11,954 nucleotides of DNA from Pseudomonadota bacterium (GTDB taxonomy: Bacteria; Pseudomonadota; Gammaproteobacteria; Burkholderiales; Burkholderiaceae_C), in assembly GCA_023460715.1 (NCBI GenBank), contig JAEWPH010000002.1, forward strand, positions 1 through 11,954. Reading direction: 5' to 3'. Positions within the stretch are counted from its first letter, which is position 1, and each line of letters starts with the position of its first letter. Made by a program: the position numbers and the translations under genes. Below the pieces are notes generated by a model. That model worked only from the letters and a program-made list of their open reading frames with translations. It was not told the origin of the DNA and ran no database searches. This document shows, one piece after another, positions 8,425 through 11,954 of the stretch.

Positions 8425-8461
8425 CCTCACCCCGGCCCTCTCCCGTGAGCGGGAGAGGGAG
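8425..8461. repeat. REP-like palindromic element
   Basis: A ccctcaccccgg lead is followed by a perfect 10-bp inverted repeat: ccctctcccg (8436-8445), loop tgag, cgggagaggg (8450-8459). This 'CCCTCACCC...CCCTCTCCC...GGGAGAGGG' layout matches a repetitive extragenic element family that I recall from many Proteobacteria. It lies between the start of panE and the terminator of rpoD and is probably one of many copies in the genome. Confidence 0.75.
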
Positions 8462-8511
8462 TGGCACCTCCTGCGCCGCTTTGGGAATGGACGCAGGGTA
8501 AGGCGCGCATG

Positions 8512-8544
8512 AAAAAAGCCCCGCAGGGTGAGTGCGGGGCTTTT
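8512..8544 (-). terminator. Intrinsic terminator of rpoD
   Basis: A perfect 12-bp stem (8514-8525 with 8533-8544; core gccccgca/tgcggggc) has a 7-nt loop. On the minus strand it ends in a run of six T bases (complement of 8512-8517), about 50 bp past the rpoD stop. The plus strand has four T bases at its 3' side, so it could work weakly in both directions. Confidence 0.92.
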
Positions 8545-8594
8545 GGAGAGCACGCGGCCATCGCGAGGGGGGATGGCCTGGGCTGCGGCGCTTA

Positions 8595-10985
<2,391 letters not shown>

Positions 10986-11218
10986 GGACAACCTCAGGGT
11001 CAAAAACGGACACAAAGAAAACGCAAGCGCCTCAGCGTTCTGGCGCGGTGGCACGGCGCAGGCGCGGGGGCCTGTGCAGTCGAGGGGCAACCCTCAGGGG
11101 CAAGATGTCTGGGCGAACATTTGGAGTGCAGTCCTTGCGGTATGAAGGGCGGTTGTGCGTGTTTGTCACGGTTGCCCGGCCCGGAGGTGCTGCTGTCGCT
11201 CTTGCCGACAAACCCTAC

Positions 11219-11224
11219 ATTATA
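11219..11224 (-). promoter_or_regulatory. Candidate -10 box for rpoD
   Basis: A perfect TATAAT on the minus strand lies 16 bp past the dnaG stop codon and about 235 bp upstream of the rpoD start. Possible -35 hexamers TTGAAA (complement of 11238-11243) and TTGAGT (complement of 11245-11250) are 13 and 20 bp away, neither at the ideal 17 bp. An A/T-rich consensus box in this GC-rich spacer still suggests an rpoD promoter independent of dnaG read-through. The rest of the 254-bp spacer (10986-11239) holds only a weak 5-bp hairpin at 11082-11095. Confidence 0.45.
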
Positions 11225-11239
11225 CCGATCCGGCGGTTT

Positions 11240-11954
11240 TCAAGACTCAAGTTTCTGGCCGTTGTCAAGCAATGCCTTGCGCCGCACTTCCAATTCCTTG
11301 TAGCGCACCAGGGCCGCCGGGTCCTGGCTGGCGGCCAGCACCAGGATTTTTTGCTGCTGGTTGATGCTTTCCACCAGCATGCGGTTGAGCAGGCCCCGCA
11401 GTTCCCAGCGCAGTTCGGCCTCGTCGCCTTCGGTCTGGGCGTGGGAGCCGGTCATGACCCGCTCGGCCAGGGCCTCGCATTCATGGTCGCGCAGCGCCTC
11501 GCGCAGTACGGCCCAGGCCTGGGGGCCGTGCTCGTGGAACTGCCCTTCGAGCCAGGTGAAGAGCGGGCCGTGCGGCGTCGGCTGGGCGCACAGCGTGGCG
11601 TGGTCCTCGTGGGTGAGGTCTTCCAGGAATTCCATGTGCGACAGCAGCAACCGGGCCGCGTGGTCGGTACGGCTGGCGGCAGGGGTGCGGGGCAGCGGCG
11701 GCTGCGGGGGGCGCTCGTCCTTGCGCCACTTGCCCTTGCCCTTCCAGTCGCTTTTCCAGTCGCCCTTGCCCTTGCTGAAATTGCGCCGCTCGAAGCCGCC
11801 ACCGCCGCCCGCAGGCAGGGCGTCCCCGGGTGGCAGCCAGGTGGATTCGTGTGCGGACATGCCCCAGGGCGGCTCGTCGGCGTACGGGTCGGGCTCGGCC
11901 AGGGCGGGCCGGGGCGCAGCGGCGGCCGGGGCGCTTCGGCCCCCGGGCTGGCGG
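11240..11954 (-). CDS. dnaG: DNA primase, C-terminal part (runs off the window)
   Basis: The frame is open from the window edge to a TGA at 11240-11242, so this is the 3' part (238 codons plus stop) of a longer gene. The last 140 or so residues fit the helicase-binding domain of DnaG, which docks on DnaB at the replication fork: A-A-R-L-L-L-S-H-M-E-F-L-E-D-L, then a W-L-E-G-Q-F segment, then the closing helices with R-G-L-L-N-R-M-L and N-Q-Q-Q-K-I-L. The catalytic TOPRIM and zinc domains lie outside the window. Ahead of the domain is a low-complexity linker rich in Pro/Ala, then glycines, then a basic stretch with repeated Trp-Lys and Gly-Lys (KGKGDWKSDWKGKGKW). The ATG at 11860 is inside this linker and is not the gene start. 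Position directly upstream of rpoD on the same strand strongly supports the call. Confidence 0.9.
   Translation of the reverse strand, partial: RQPGGRSAPAAAAPRPALAEPDPYADEPPWGMSAHESTWLPPGDALPAGGGGGFERRNFSKGKGDWKSDWKGKGKWRKDERPPQPPLPRTPAASRTDHAARLLLSHMEFLEDLTHEDHATLCAQPTPHGPLFTWLEGQFHEHGPQAWAVLREALRDHECEALAERVMTGSHAQTEGDEAELRWELRGLLNRMLVESINQQQKILVLAASQDPAALVRYKELEVRRKALLDNGQKLES

Noticed and set aside
10986..11090. Upstream extension of rpoD to an ATG at 11090
   Set aside because: No ribosome binding site, sequence unlike any sigma factor, and the ATG at 10985 gives the lysine/alanine-rich start expected for this group.

Overview
The window looks like a chromosomal segment from a high-GC betaproteobacterium, most likely in the Comamonadaceae (Acidovorax and relatives). 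Three things point there: the dnaG-rpoD gene order with a long Ala/Lys-rich RpoD N-terminus, a tarD with downstream intergenic repeats of the 'agcgcttat...ataagcgc...agctat' type that I recall as common in that family, and codon use rich in G/C at third positions. The assignment is inference from sequence character; no database was searched.

Layout, left to right: (1) 1-1435 (+): the 3' end of a short-chain dehydrogenase gene, then a complete D-tartrate dehydratase gene (tarD) of the enolase superfamily. Every active-site residue I checked sits at its expected position. (2) 1436-2781: a double-hairpin repeat, then an aldo/keto reductase gene (-) divergent from an AraC-family regulator gene (+, 2782-3678). 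They share a 140-bp control region with a 25-bp imperfect palindrome next to the reductase ribosome binding site. (3) 3679-4179: a scar-like stretch with a (CTG)10 microsatellite fused in frame to a second, decayed copy of the last 20 codons of tarD plus its downstream repeat, then a possible terminator. (4) 4180-7155 (-): a lower-GC gene for a 991-residue membrane-anchored KAP-family P-loop NTPase, the one clearly accessory gene here and the best candidate for an uncharacterised system, possibly phage defence. (5) 7378-8322 (-): a ketopantoate reductase family gene (PanE/ApbA), whose start is best moved to 8322. (6) 8323-8594: a third repeat copy, a REP-like hairpin and a strong intrinsic terminator for rpoD. 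(7) 8595-11239 (-): rpoD and its upstream region with a TATAAT box. (8) 11240-11954 (-): the 3' part of dnaG, running off the window.

Functionally, the left side is a catabolic block (SDR plus tartrate dehydratase) next to a self-contained reductase/regulator pair. The right side is the conserved macromolecular-synthesis pair dnaG-rpoD. The KAP NTPase and the rearranged tarD remnant sit between these two conserved blocks, which marks that junction as a site of repeated insertion and recombination.
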